A stretch of 64,000 bases of DNA from Anastatus disparis (taxonomy: Eukaryota; Arthropoda; Insecta; Hymenoptera; Eupelmidae). Positions 1-11,839 of this stretch are shown here, piece by piece. The notes below the pieces were generated by a model. The model had not been told where the DNA came from. It searched no databases and saw only the letters and a program-made list of their open reading frames with translations. The DNA lies in assembly GCA_017163975.1 (NCBI GenBank), contig JAFFSR010000370.1, positions 2,716,001-2,780,000 on the forward strand, written 5' to 3'. How positions within the stretch are numbered: position 1 is the first letter of the stretch; each line of letters opens with the position of its first letter. Both the position numbers and the translations under genes were made by a program.

Positions 1-165
1 TTCGGATTTAAGGTTAGTTTTTATTTTTAAGTTTACAAATTACTCTTTCAATATGTAAAATTTTTCAGATTTTTTAATTTTCCACCATTCTACGGATTAT
101 AATAAATGGTGGAAAATTAAAAAATTCAAAAAATTTCAGAAACTGAAAGAGTAATTTGTAAACTA
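1..165. repeat. Palindromic MITE-like repeat, left end at or beyond window edge
   Basis: Bases 31-50 are the reverse complement of about 144-163, and the pairing continues inward around ATGGTGGAAAATTAAAAAATT, making a hairpin of about 130 bp. Both outer sides also carry a TTCGG/CCGAA-like sequence, so the inverted repeat probably reaches the window edge. No open frame. Read as a non-autonomous foldback element. Confidence 0.6.
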
Positions 166-220
166 CAAAATGAAATCGAACCGAACTTCCGTAGTCGCCT
201 TAAGGGGACAATAAAATTGG

Positions 221-628
221 TTAAGAGTCCGCTGTATCTCTGTCCTTTTCTAATTAAAAAATTGACTTTTTTCCCAAAATTAGCAACAAGAGGCAAAAAT
301 AAAGAGATGGTTTCGATGTGTTTAATTAAATGTAATATTTTCTTTGATTAGTATGAATTAATTTTATTGCTTTGTTTTTAAGAAAAGTTGGAATAACTTA
401 AAAAATTAGAAATTAGTGTCAAATAATGGGATTTTCAAGTTATTCCAACTTTTCTTGAAAATAAAGCGGTGGAATTAAATTATTCTTATCAGAGAAAATA
501 TTGCTTTCTATTACACGAATCGAAACCATCTCTTTATTTCTGCCTGAAGCTATTAGTTTTTATAAAAAATAAATTTTAAATAGATTCGGTAAAACAGGTA
601 ACTGTGTCGGTATACAGCTGACTCTTAA
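221..628. mobile_element. TTAA-flanked foldback MITE (family 1)
   Basis: The element starts TTAAGAGTCCGCTGTATCTC and ends with the complementary ATACAGCTGACTCTTAA. Two long arms pair around a centre near 415 (for example the AAGTTGGAATAACTT block). TTAA at both outer edges matches the target preference of piggyBac-like and related transposases. The subterminal CTCTGTCCTTTTCTAAT is shared with the copies at 9670 and 43056, so this is one dispersed family. It has no coding capacity. Confidence 0.75.
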
Positions 629-665
629 TAGGTTTAGCGTCAATCAGTCAAGGAATTATTGGATC

Positions 666-935
666 TGTTGTAATATGTAAGTGTTGCGTTTTTTATTTGT
701 ATGCGTATTGCTAGCCGTTGGTTAACGCGTACTCGACCATATATAAGTTACAGCAAATTAGCTAAGAAAGAGAGGCTCTAGCTAACTAAGCATAGTCAGT
801 AAAGAAGAGTCTACCAAACGCAATATAGCGATTAAGACAAGCTCCTTACAACGACACATGTAAAGTTAAGCTATTTATAATTCATGAAAAGTTAACAATC
901 ACTGTACTTGATATAATTTGTAACATACATCATCC
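666..935 (+). repeat. Left LTR of a decayed Copia element
   Basis: The block starting TGTTGTAATATG at 666 recurs at about 1955-2078 with the same order of motifs (TTTGTATGCGTAT, GTTGGTTAACGC, ACTCGACCATA, TAAGTTACAGCAAAT). The second half of this LTR (about 790-931) recurs on its own at 41985-42140, which shows that it is a dispersed repeat. The right boundary near 931-935 is approximate. Confidence 0.6.
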
Positions 936-1127
936 AATTCTATATTTAAAAAAAAAAAAAAAAAAAATTTTAAGCTGTTGGAACCCTGAATGAGTAAGAA
1001 AAGATAAGATATATAATAAAAACACTGTCGCCCAGCTACAGCTTTATTGGTGAGCTTTATGCCATCCCAGAAAAGCAAAAAACAGTAGAATACGTGTTTA
1101 AAATTTAAGAGAAAAATGTAACAAGAT

Positions 1128-1860
1128 CTGAAAGTGAGAATAAAAGTAATGTAAACACATTTAACGTAAAACCATAAGGACAATGCTTCAACTGTGGGAA
1201 AAAAGGGCACAACAAGAAAGATTGTTGGAGAGCACCACAATTTAACCAAGGTAGAGGAGAACGTAACAATCAAGGTAGAGGAGCCTATTACAGCAAAGGT
1301 CGTGATCAACAAGGATTTTAACGAGGATTTCAACGACCTAATGCAAGATGATACACGTAAAGAAGTTTCGGATACAACAGATTTAGTCAGTCAAGAAAAA
1401 AACCTTTTAGACAACGCAACGACGACGGTACTGTCGGAACATGGATAACTATGGTAAATCATAACGAGGTAAAAAAAAAATAGTTATGGATGCGATAATA
1501 AACATCAAATAAACTGGCTTTTGGATAGTGGTTGTACTGACTATATTGTAAACAAAGATAATTATTTTTAAAAAAATATTGTATTAAAAATACCAGTTGT
1601 AAAATTACCAGATGCAAAAATTTTAAAGACTACTAAAATAGGTAATATTAAAATTTATTTTGAAACTTATTCTAATGAAAAGAAAGTTGATTTGAAAAAT
1701 GTTTACTTCATAAAAGAATAAAGTAAAAATTTGTTAAGATAACTATAAATAGTACAATAGTATCTAGACAGCAGACGGCGAAAACATAAAAAATATAATA
1801 AAAACAGAGAATTAATAGCTGTAGCTAAAAAGATAAATAATTTATATTTCACGAAAAGGT
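1128..1860 (+). pseudogene. Decayed Ty1/copia gag-protease remnant
   Basis: Bases 1184-1225 encode a CCHC zinc knuckle of the form CFNCGKKGHNKKDC, the nucleocapsid motif of Copia Gag. Further on, 1515-1560 reads WLLDSGCTDYIV in another frame, matching the Copia aspartic protease active site (DSG followed by the usual T-x-H-I-like segment). Stops and frameshifts interrupt everything else, and integrase, RT and RNase H are absent, so the internal region has a large deletion. It lies between two partial LTRs (666-935 and 1955-2078). Confidence 0.65.
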
Positions 1861-1954
1861 TTATTGATGAATAAAATCATAAAAATATTTATGCGAATAT
1901 GACAAAATTAAAGAAAAATAGCATAGAGATTTAGCCGTAAATTCAAGGAAGCGA

Positions 1955-2078
1955 GTTGTGATATGTAAATTTTGCATCTTTCATTTGTATGCGTATCGCC
2001 GTCCGTTGGTTAACGCAAACTCGACCATACATAAGTTACAGCAAATCAGCTAAGAAAGAGAGACCCTAGCTGCAAAGG
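1955..2078 (+). repeat. Right LTR (truncated) of the Copia relic
   Basis: The first 120 bp of the 666-935 LTR repeat here with about 85-90 percent identity by eye (TTGTGATATGTAAATTTTGC, GTTGGTTAACGC, AAGAAAGAGAGACCCTAGCT). It breaks off at about 2078, where the 178-bp satellite-like sequence begins. Confidence 0.6.
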
Positions 2079-2632
2079 TACACTGTCAACAATACATGCA
2101 TGAATATTCAGGTAAAAGTACTGGAAGCAAAATTTTATCGGAGCACATGAAATACAAATCACGTAAATACATAATTTTTTCACTGATCCTACTCTAAATT
2201 TAATGCACGATTACATAAAATTTCAAGCAATTTTTGTAGGGCGAATTTAATGCACTAGCCTGAATATTATTGTAGAATTAATGAAATTTCATGTAGATCT
2301 GAATAAAATTTTCAGCAACTTGCGCACTTCAGTTTTTCATGTACTCACGTGAAATTTTGTGCAATATGCTTAAAATTTTATGTAAAAATATATTTAGTTT
2401 CAGGTGACTTTATCCAAATTTAATTTTATGCACCAACTTAAATATTCATGTAAAATGAATAGAATTACATGCAAAACTACATAGAATTTCTAGTGACTCG
2501 TTCATCCACTTTTTAGTGTACATACATGAAATTTAATGTTAAAGTGCTTTAAATTTAAAGTGAAATTTTTTAAAATTTTATATGAGCTTTTTTAAACTTG
2601 AATTAATGTACTAGCTTGAATATTCATATAAA
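2079..2632. repeat. Diverged tandem repeat, period about 178 bp (block 1)
   Basis: The phrase GCACTAGCCTGAATATT near 2252 returns as GCACCAACTTAAATATT near 2430 and as GTACTAGCTTGAATATT near 2609, a spacing of 178 bp. Related units with a 179-bp period continue at 13742, 13921 and 14100 and in the fragments at 20831 and 41293. I infer a single old array that was later broken by insertions. Non-coding. Confidence 0.6.
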
Positions 2633-3340
2633 TGTTAAGTTCTGGCTTTCACCAGGACTAAATTAAAATGGATATATTTATAGAATTTTGTAAATTTATA
2701 AGAAACTTGAATATTTGAATAAATTATCAAAGCTAATTATTATAATATTTGAAAGAATGCGAAAGTATATGAAATCTAGTGGTGGTTTAACTCCACCAAT
2801 ATTTTAATTGAGTAAGATCGTTATCACTATTAAATGTATTGAAGTTAAAGATGTTTAAATGAGAATAAAAGTATATTTAATATTCTTACCTTTGTATAAT
2901 TCAGAAGATAAGGGCTGGCTATGTTCAGACAGTTCATGGATAGGCACGATTGAAATAAGACTCGAGCCAAATGTATAAGTAACTTTTAAGGAATTTATTA
3001 GACACTATATATTTACATAAACATAAATAATGTAAAATAATTAATATTGAATATGACAATAACTTTTTTTGACTTTGAATTTGAATTGAATTTGAATTAA
3101 AGTTGAAGTGCGAGAATAACAGGATGTATGACTTGGTACCAACAATGAGGGTAGTCTCCTGGGGTAGTGTCCCCTGTCGTCAATTACTTAATATCAACTT
3201 TAAGTTTCTTTACTGTTTCACTTTTTCTATTTAGCTTGAAAAATTCCTTTATTGTTCAATAACTGTTTTAATTAGTTCATGACGTAAAAATACTTTAAAA
3301 TTATAAATGAAAGAAATAAAAAATACGTCGTGGCGTAAAA
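2633..3340 (-). repeat. 3' LTR of element R
   Basis: About 708 bp, matching 12378-13163 across most of its length. It has a deletion of about 115 bp after GTCGTCAATT relative to the other copy, a small internal insertion of AT-rich sequence before TAATATTGAATATGAC, and a mutated terminus (GTAAAA instead of GTAACA). Confidence 0.7.
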
Positions 3341-4880
3341 CCTTGGGGCTCAATTTTATCGGCTTTATCGGCACGAAAAACAAAAATGAAAATAATACAG
3401 TTATTAAACAATTTACAAAAATATCTTAAAATCTATTTAAATATGGTATTAATTAAAATATTTTATTTTAATTTCTCCATACCATTATTCGGTGTATTTT
3501 CCTATTATATAATTGTTAATGTATGAATATTGGTACGGAAAAAGGAAGATGAAAAATTCTTGAATTATGTTGCCATTTTAAATTTTTAATATTTGAAATA
3601 TGATATGGTTTTTTTTCTAATAGGAGATCGCTTGAAATTATTCGTGATTTGCTTGTAAATATTTTTTAAATTTGTTTATAAATCTTGTATTCTAGCTTAC
3701 AAGATATTTGGTAAAAAAAAATTGCAAAAAAATGCTTTGTAAAAATAAGTACTGAATAGTGTAAAATAATATTCGATTTATCATGATAATTACAATTCTT
3801 AAAGTTGAAAAATAAGACATTTTTATTCTTTTTCTTTTTTTTTCTTTTTTTTTTAATCGTGTGAATAACAATCTGTTTTAATTTATAGATTTTCATAAAT
3901 GTTTAAAAATAAAGTGAATATATAACTGAATATTCATTCACTCCCCTCCCGGCTCAAGATGATTGCATAGGCGACAATTATGCAATCTAAAAGAAAATAG
4001 TTAATTTAGTAAACTTAAGTTTTCACATTTTAACTTAATACTATAGATGCGGCAGTATTCTTACAGTTATTAATAATTAGTGATGTAATTAACATTGAAT
4101 ATAGTTATAGTAATGGTCTACTTATGATTCGTATAGAATTGTGTTTTTTTTTAAATTTTCATGTATGTACAAATTATTGTAAGTTATTTTTACATTTTTT
4201 TAAAAGCTACAAGTATTATGAATATAATGAGAGATCTAACGTGAGTAAAAGGTAACATTATTAGTAAGTAAGTTATTATTTCAATTTTTCAAAAATGTTC
4301 TGCTTTTGTCTGTAATTTGTATGGCACTTTAACATAAATCTGATTGAAACGTAAACTGATTAATTGTAATTTTTGTCTTTATTTTGACAAATATGTTCCC
4401 CAAATGATCTTAGAGATTAGAATTAAAATTGAACTACGTTCTTTCATTTTATATAGAACTTATAATAAAGTTTATTATTTTTTTATTGCTTTACAAAATT
4501 TTTTTTCAAGCCCTGATAAAGACTTTTTTATGATAGTCTTGTTTTATTTCTTGCAATACATTTTCTAAATAAATTTAGAAGTTCAAATATTCATTTGAAT
4601 ATTGATTTATGTTGCATTTGGATGGAAGTATGTAACTTTCCCTTTCTTTTTTTTTTGTAATTATATTTTTTGTGTTAAAAAATGAAATCAGTTTTACGAA
4701 TATATATTAGATAATATATGCTTGTATACCTTAAATTCAGAGACAAAAGTAGTTGATTTATAAATAAAAACATAAGACTTAATATACAATTATAAGTTTA
4801 ATGAACATTATGAATGTTAGATTTCTTTTACAAGATGTTTATTGTTAATGAAAATAAAAAAGTAAAAGTATAAGTAGTAA
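3341..4880. other. Internal sequence of R, no gene recognised
   Basis: Very AT-rich DNA between the 3' LTR and the inserted TIR element. Small frames at 3666-3896 and 4344-4568 are low-complexity and have no recognisable domain. By position this should be the 3' part of R (pol or env side), decayed beyond recognition. Confidence 0.4.
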
Positions 4881-6204
4881 CCCTGGTAGAAAGTTTAGCA
4901 TAAATTATGGCGTGTCCACCAACATATGGCCATATTTGTACGGTGTAATTACACTGTCAAATTTCACCATAAGTTGGCCATAATATGGACTTATTCTAAT
5001 GTATGATTTGTGCGCACTACTATAATAAACTTATATTTATAGTATAACAAGTTTAACTTTAATTGTGAACTTGCTCTACTCTTCTCTATTATTTTTTATT
5101 TACTATTCTTCAGATTTTAATTACAAATGAATTTTTTTTTATTATAACCTAATTTTCTGATATGACTTTATATTCGACATCTTAACCTAACCCTAATCTT
5201 TAAAAATAGACGCGCTAATGTAGTTCTTAAGTTTTGTTAGTTAGTTGAAAAACTCAATATTATGTTATATAATAAAACTAATTGATTTGCATTAACATTA
5301 TGTTATAGCAGGACACTTTAAAATTATTTGCAAAATTTTAGAACTTTGAGTACCAGACTTTCAAAACGAATATGTGTATTATGAAATATTTTGTTTGTAA
5401 TTAAACCAAAAATGAAACTTAACACTAATTTTTTCAAAGTGAAATTACAATACAATTTCCAATATATGGATTTATATTGATATTATGCTAGACAAAACAT
5501 TCTAAAGTTATTTACGAAATTTCATGATTGTAAATGCTATAATTTTAAAAACAAATAAGTAAAAACGAAATTATAATATCACTTTAAACAACTTGATGGC
5601 CAGTTTCATTTTTAGTCCATATCGAATGAAATGTTTCATGTGGTACTTGTTAGATTTTTTTTAACTATAGTACTTAAAGCTATGATACTCTGTATTTTGC
5701 TTTAAAATATCTTCCTCGAACATGGTATCAATTCATATGAATGTAATTTATATTGTACTGTTGTTTTGATTTAAAAAGTTGGTAAGCAGTTTTATATTTG
5801 ATTTAGTCTATGATGAGTCCTTTCATATTATACGTACCAGACTATACTTCTTTTTAAACTATAGAATTCAATGTTATGTTTTATTATACAACCTAGATTA
5901 CATTGATTTGCATCGACATTATGTTACAGTAGGACATTTTAAAATTATTTGCAAAATTTTAGAACTTTGAGTGCCATAATTTTAAAAAGAATATTCTAAC
6001 ATGTGTATTATTAAATATTTTAGTTGTCGCTAGACCAAAAATTAAACTTGCCACCAACTCCTTTAAAGTGAAATTACAATACAACCTACATTACATGGAT
6101 CTGTATTGATATTATAATAGACAGAATATTCTAAATTTATTTACAAAGTCTATGAATAATTTTAAAATATCTCATTCAATGCTTAAAATCCTTTTGATTA
6201 GTCA

Positions 6205-6420
6205 AAAATGTGATTTCTTCAATTTGGTGGTTGTCGTAAGCTTTCTCAGTTAATTGTTCGACAAATTTTTAAATTCTTTTTTTTTCTTTTAAATAAAAGT
6301 GTTATTTTGTGAATACATATTAATTAAAGATCTCTGAAAATTTTGAAGTCAATTCGTTGAAAATTGGCTGAGGAAGCTTGCAGTGACCACCAAAATCAAG
6401 TGTTCGAATAAAAGAAAGAA
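6205..6420. repeat. Imperfect palindrome
   Basis: TTTGGTGGTTGTCGTAAGCT on the left pairs with the AGCTTGCAGTGACCACCAAAAT block on the right around a centre near 6310. It lies within the 4881-7160 element and could be an older MITE inserted in it. Confidence 0.5.
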
Positions 6421-6980
6421 TTTTAATCATTTCATGAGATTATTTAAAATTATTCATGGGCCAAAGTCTTATATTTTATATATCTAAGGTAAAAAAACTT
6501 TTTTTTAAATAATATTATTATAAAAAAATTATTATGACATTTAAATTTAATTTTTATTTTAGGCTTGAATTTGGGCTTGATACCTTAAGTTCTTAATTAA
6601 TTGATATTTTATATGAGTGTAACTACAATTAATATTAAATAATACTAATATCTCATTAATTTATATTAACACTAAATTTATTTTTAAAATAAATCATAAC
6701 CTATAAAGTTTGTATTGTTCATTATAACCTTTGTCTATTCGAGTGATATACTAACAAGTAATTGTTATTAATTGTAAATAATGTCAGACCATTAACTATA
6801 ACTTTATAAATGAAACTTTAATGTGTTATTGTTAATTATAAAAATAAATAGTTTATAAAAATGAATAATATATGATGATAATTTATTAAAATGAATCATT
6901 TTCTGATAATTCTAAATTATAATTTCCTTAATTATTATTCCAAAATTTTAATTATCTTTTCAAAATTATAAATTTGTATT

Positions 6981-7090
6981 CCTTGTCAAGTCCATAAGCT
7001 GACCATATTCCGTCAAAATAAGACTGGGTTTGTAGCCTTGTCAAGTCCATAAGCTGGCCATATTCCGTCGAAATAAGACTGGGTTTGTGG
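6981..7090. repeat. 55-bp direct tandem duplication
   Basis: Two copies start CCTTGTCAAGTCCATAAGCT at 6981 and 7036 and differ at about four bases. They sit just inside the right end of the 4881-7160 element. Confidence 0.8.
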
Positions 7091-7388
7091 CCATATTATG
7101 GTTGCAAACCATAAAATACACCATAATGACACCGTAAATCCAGGCTTTTTTCTACCAGGGAAGATGCATTGATATAAATAAAATTTCAAAGCTTTAAATC
7201 TTATTATAGATACTGTGTATAATAATTTGACATATTTTATTTAATTATTAACTAATATTAATTTAAATGAATTAATTTAAATTTCTTAATTTTTCATTTA
7301 AAAAACCATTCATTGTTGATTAAATCAATTGATTTAAATGTGATTATTTCTTACTATTTAAATTGATCGATTTAAGTTGATAGAACCC

Positions 7389-7786
7389 TTAAGAGGAGGC
7401 CGTATAGTTCTATCTTTGTCTAATCTAAATTTTTGTTATTATGACTAAATTAAATATTTTTATACAAAAGTAAGGGCAGAGCCCAATAGATTTAAGGATG
7501 AGCAGACGATTCTATTCTATGAAAAAATATAAAATTTTCATTAGTTTTCGAGTGAAGTCTGAAACGGAAAAAGAGTTAAATTTGATTGAAGTGTTCAACT
7601 CTTTTTCCGTTTCAGACTTCACTCGAAAAGTAATGAAAATTTTATATTTTTTCATAAAATAGAATCGTCTGTTCATCCTGAAATCTATTGGGCTCTGCTC
7701 TTATTTTTGTATAAAAATACTTAGTTTAGTAATTATAACGAAAATTTAGATTGGACAAGGACAGAACTATACAGCCGCCTCTTAAA
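7389..7786. mobile_element. TTAA-flanked foldback MITE (family 2)
   Basis: It starts TTAAGAGGAGGCCGTATAGT and ends ACTATACAGCCGCCTCTTAA. The two arms are nearly complementary over about 190 bp each, meeting near 7585 at the pair AAACGGAAAAAGAGTT / AACTCTTTTTCCGTTT. No coding region. The end sequence is related to the families at 221, 9670 and 26015. Confidence 0.8.
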
Positions 7787-7926
7787 TCAACAATCTGTAA
7801 ATTTACAAGCTACATTTTGAAAACTTACAGATTTTTCTTATTTTATAAAAATTGTTTATCAATGAAACATAAATAATATAAATGAACTAGAATATAAAAA
7901 AAATGAAATTATAGAGATTCAAAAAT

Positions 7927-9480
7927 TTATGGAATGTGCGAAAATTCCTGAAAAAGAGAAAAAAAAATTCGATTTTTTCTAAAATATTTATAATTTTTGT
8001 TCATGATATAATAGTAGAAATTAAATGAGTTTCTGATTTGTTTGATGTTATTTAAAATTTTTAATGATAAATCAAAATATTTAAATATATTGTTATTAAT
8101 TATTTTTTTATTTGAGCCTTGCTGATTATGATTTAATGTGATATTCTTATTTTTAGGAATAATTTTGTTTTTTAGACACGTTTTATTATTTAATTGTTTT
8201 GGTTTTATTTTGATGATATTAGTGTATTTGATATATTTATCAAACACCATTTTATTTTGATTTTCATTTAAATTATTAGAGCTATTTGTTGTAAAGGATT
8301 TTTGTATTTTCAAAAATTTATCTTTCTTGTAGAGGATCATATTTGTTATTAGCTGTGTCGTTTTTAATGAGTTTGGATACATTATTTTTGCTGACAAGGT
8401 TTGTTTTATTTAAACAGAGTTGAATTAATTCATCAAGGTCTGGTTCATCATTGAATTGTAATACAGAATTATCGCTGTAATTAATTTGTGCTTCTTGTGC
8501 AAAATTAGTTTCTTGGATTATTTCAGGGTTGTTGAGTTCTGGTAAAAAATTTTCAATTATGTTTTTCTATTCTATAAAGTCATTCATTAATGGGCCAACA
8601 TTGTCGAAAATTATTGATTCTTCTTTTGCATTTTTTAAATGAATTTCGCATTCTTTATTTTGTTTGAGATCATTTGTATACAATTTTGCTTTTTCTACAC
8701 AATTTATTTTTTTTTGTCATTTCTTACAATCGGATCATATGAATGCACTGTTTCGAAATCTTCTAAAACTGGAACTTGATGTATTATAACTTGATTACTT
8801 AACAATTTTTCAGTTTGTTCAAATTTAATTGAAATTCATTTAAATTCTTTTGTTTTTATATAATTTATATGAGGTTCATTGTATTTAACTTATCTAGTAG
8901 TTTTCTTGGCTAATAAATTAGTATTAGCTTGAACATTTTCTTGATGTTCTATGTTTGTCTTTTCATAATTTTCTTTTTCGTTAATTTTGATATCTGTTAT
9001 ATCAAAACGTTGAGATGTTTTATCGTCTATAATTAGATTGTTCATATTGTGGGTTTTCAATTCTGCAGTTTCATGAGTTGATGTTTCTGGTTGATTAACA
9101 GATGTATTATCACAGTATTCTTTATTTTTATCGCATGATAGATCAAAAAGTCGTAAATCACCTATCTTCTTGCAATTTTTCAATATATACAATAATTTTT
9201 TTGTTCATAGTCAGTAAGTTCATCATTTGGATACAGAACATTTAATGTTAATATAAAATCATCTATGTTGTTGATTTTTGCTCGATGTATAATAGAAAAG
9301 ATGCTAACCTCTAAGTTTTAACTTTGCAATAAAAAACAGTTTCCTTTGATCATTTGCTAAACTTTTTGATAATTTTATTTCATTAATATATTCTTTGGGT
9401 AGCATGTTTTTACCATCAAATATTGGTAAAACTTCAAAAAATAAAAAATTATCATCATCATTCTCCTCTATTATGATTTT
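7927..9480 (-). pseudogene. Decayed gag and following region of element R
   Basis: Read on the minus strand, about 9450-9310 encodes LPIFDGKNMLPKEYINEI and then KLFFIAKLKLRG. This resembles the Gag capsid region of insect Gypsy elements (the same F-D-G ... K-L-x-x-A pattern occurs in the gag of element Z). A frameshift later it continues NIDDFILTLNVLYPNDELTD, also a Gag-like segment. Downstream lie two short open frames of 100 codons (9192-8890) and 156 codons (8397-7927), rich in Asn, Lys and Ile, with no domain I recognise. Several frames are needed to read it, so it is inactive. Confidence 0.5.
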
Positions 9481-9669
9481 TATCTTTTAATTTTTCATGA
9501 GGAAAATTTAATATGTTTAATTAATGTTAGCATTTTATTAAGTTAATATAAGGGATGATTCATTATTATGGATATTTTTAGATTGATAGATATTCATTTT
9601 ATTCTGCAACAGAATATATACTATTCTTATTTACCAAGATACATGTAATTTATGTTGCATCAATAATGT

Positions 9670-10058
9670 TTAAGAGGAGGTCGCGTATCTCTGTCCTTTT
9701 CTAATCAAAGAAATGATTTTTTTACAAAAACTAATAATTTTAGCAAAAAATGAAGAGAAAGCCGCACCTTGTATGAAAAAAAGCAATGTTTTCTTTGATA
9801 AGAAAAAATTAATTTTATTACTTCGTTCTCAAGAAAACCTTGAAAAACCAAATTGTCCAGCCTAACCTCTATGATTTAAGTTTTTCAAGGTTTTCTAGAA
9901 AACAAAGCAATAAAATTAATTCTTTCTTATCAAAGAAAATATTGCTTTTTTTGATACGAGATGCGGCTTTCTCTTCATTTTTTGCTAAAGTTATTAGTTT
10001 CTATAAAAAACTCAATTCTTTGATTAGAAAAGGACAGAGATACGTGACCTCCTCTTAA
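9670..10058. mobile_element. TTAA-flanked foldback MITE (family 1)
   Basis: The ends are TTAAGAGGAGGTCGCGTATC and GATACGTGACCTCCTCTTAA, with the arms pairing throughout (for example AAGAAAACCTTGAAAAACC opposite TTTTTCAAGGTTTTCT). The closest relative in the window is the fragment at 43056. The 72-codon frame 9840-10058 is only one arm of the palindrome. Confidence 0.85.
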
Positions 10059-10448
10059 GTGGTCTTATTAATATCATTTTTTTTTTCTTTTCTTCTACAT
10101 GGTTTACAATTGTGTTTGTATACAAAAAAACTGCAAGTGTTATTTATTAAAATAATTCTATTGACACTGTCCTACTATTTTTGCATAAAAATTAAGAATA
10201 TTGCTGATCTATGTTTTGAAATTTGATATTGACCTACTGTTGTTGGAATTACACAAGAGCGTACCGCGATAATTTTTGCTGAGCTTGTATTTTGCGAGTT
10301 TAACAAACTTGCAATGTTTTGATGACAATTGTCTATTTTTTAAATGCAGTCTGTTTACTATATTTTGGTATCTTTAAATTTTTCTTGATTTTATATTATT
10401 ATATAATTTTATATTCTTTTCATAAAAAGAAAATTAATATGTTTTTAG
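10059..10448. other. Leader-side sequence of R, nothing recognised
   Basis: AT-rich sequence between two MITE insertions. No frame, repeat or motif stood out. Confidence 0.3.
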
Positions 10449-11517
10449 TACCCTAGTGGAAATCAATTTTGCTAATAACTGCAAGCAACTGCTAATAACT
10501 ATTATAAATAGTTTGGTTTGAGACAGAAGTAGCGGTTATTTGCAATTAATAGTAGTTATTTGCAGTTATTAATAGTTGTTAACATTTATAAGCCCAACAA
10601 TTTTATACAATACAATTTTTAAAAATGAAGATAATAGTAACAGTTATTTGCATTAGTTTTTTTATTTTTGCAGTTATTTACCGTTATTTGCGGATTCTTG
10701 CAGTTATTTGCAATAATTTTCTGATTTTTGTAGTTATTTGTAGAAACTTGCAGTTATTTTTAGTTAATAATAGTTATTCATACAAATTTATTGTCTTGGA
10801 AATTTTATCCTATATATAAAAAATTAAAAAATATTTTAAAAAGCGTATAATTGTTTATAACTGTAAATAATTGCAAGAAATTGCAAATAATTTTAAATAA
10901 ACGCAAATCACTGCTAATAACTGTTAAGGGGATGTAAAACGGACACTACACCTGTACTCATGAATTTTGCCTATCTTTTCATCATATTGCAAAACTTGAG
11001 GAAAAAAAATGCTTTAGTTTGTAGTATTTAACATGAAGATTATTCAGTTAAATTTTCAAATAAATTCATTCATTAGTTTTTCAGAATTTTGGGTTCCAAT
11101 GTTACATTTTAAAATTTTTAGATTTTGTATAAGAAATCTAAAATTCTGAGAAACTAATGAATGAATGTATTTAAAAATTTAACTGAATAATCTTCATGGT
11201 AAATACTACAAGCTAAAGCATTTATTTTCCTAAAATTTTGCAATAAAATAAAAAAGATAGTAAATATTTGAGTACAGGTGTAGTATCCATTTTACATCTC
11301 CTTAATGAAATAGCAAATAACTGCTTATGAATGCTAATAATTGCTAATAACTGCTAATAACTGATAATAACTGCTATTAACTGCAAATTACCGCTACTTC
11401 TGTCTCAAACCAAACTATTTATAACAGTCATTAGTAACTTTCAGTAGTTATTTGTAGTTATTAGCAATTATTTTTAATTATTAACAGTTATCAGCAAAAC
11501 CGATTTCCACTAGGGTA
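10449..11517. mobile_element. Foldback element with TA target duplication and long arms
   Basis: Termini CCCTAGTGGAAATC (10451) and GATTTCCACTAGGG (to 11515) are perfect inverse repeats flanked by TA on both sides, the target type of Tc1/mariner-like transposition. The arms continue with TTTGGTTTGAGACAGAAGTA / TACTTCTGTCTCAAACCAAA and with many degenerate copies of AGTTATTTGC or GCAAATAACT. It has no transposase. A second foldback (10924-11305) sits at its centre. Confidence 0.8.
10924..11305. mobile_element. TTAA-flanked foldback MITE (family 3), nested
   Basis: It begins TTAAGGGGATGTAAAACGGA and ends CCATTTTACATCTCCTTAA. Arms include TACACCTGTACTCA / GAGTACAGGTGTA and AGATTATTCAGTTAAATTTT with its complement. 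Its insertion divides the symmetrical host element at 10449-11517 almost in half. The ends resemble those of the smaller element at 52288. Confidence 0.8.
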
Positions 11518-11839
11518 TTATTGAATATTATTATTAAAACTCAATATTTTAAATGATATTGAATGTTTACTGTTTAGTCAGCTTTTCTATTTTTTTTAAA
11601 TGCCGTTTTGTTCTGACTTCCACTACTTAATGTTGAGTCAGGTTTTCTTTTATTCGCAGAAATGTATTTGACTTTTAAAATTATGTTTTGAAAATTATGT
11701 TATTTTCACGATTTTAATGTACTGTTAATATATCAAATTACTGATATTATAAAATCAATGCAAGGAACTTTTTAAGATAATTGATAAAAAATGAAAAAAG
11801 TTTTACAATTATTAAGAATAATTGATGCATGAACTTATT

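Larger units (their letters stand above)
4881..7160. mobile_element. 2.3-kb non-coding element with CCCTGGTAGAAA terminal inverted repeats
   Basis: The left end CCCTGGTAGAAAG and right end CTTTTTTCTACCAGGG are inverse of each other. Both ends carry GGCCATATT/AATATGGCC motifs and a CATAAT...ACACC(A/G)TAA block. Inside, a block at about 5250-5470 (ATTATGTTA..GCAGGACA..TTTAAAATTATTTGCAAAATTTTAGAACTTTGAG) is repeated at about 5870-6100. An imperfect palindrome spans 6205-6420, and a perfect-period 55-bp tandem pair is at 6981-7090. The only frame, 5779-5970, is not convincing. A non-autonomous DNA element is the best reading. Confidence 0.6.

Noticed and set aside
899..1333. 144-codon minus-strand frame
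   Set aside because: It is antisense to the Copia zinc-knuckle remnant and hydrophobic only because of AT content.
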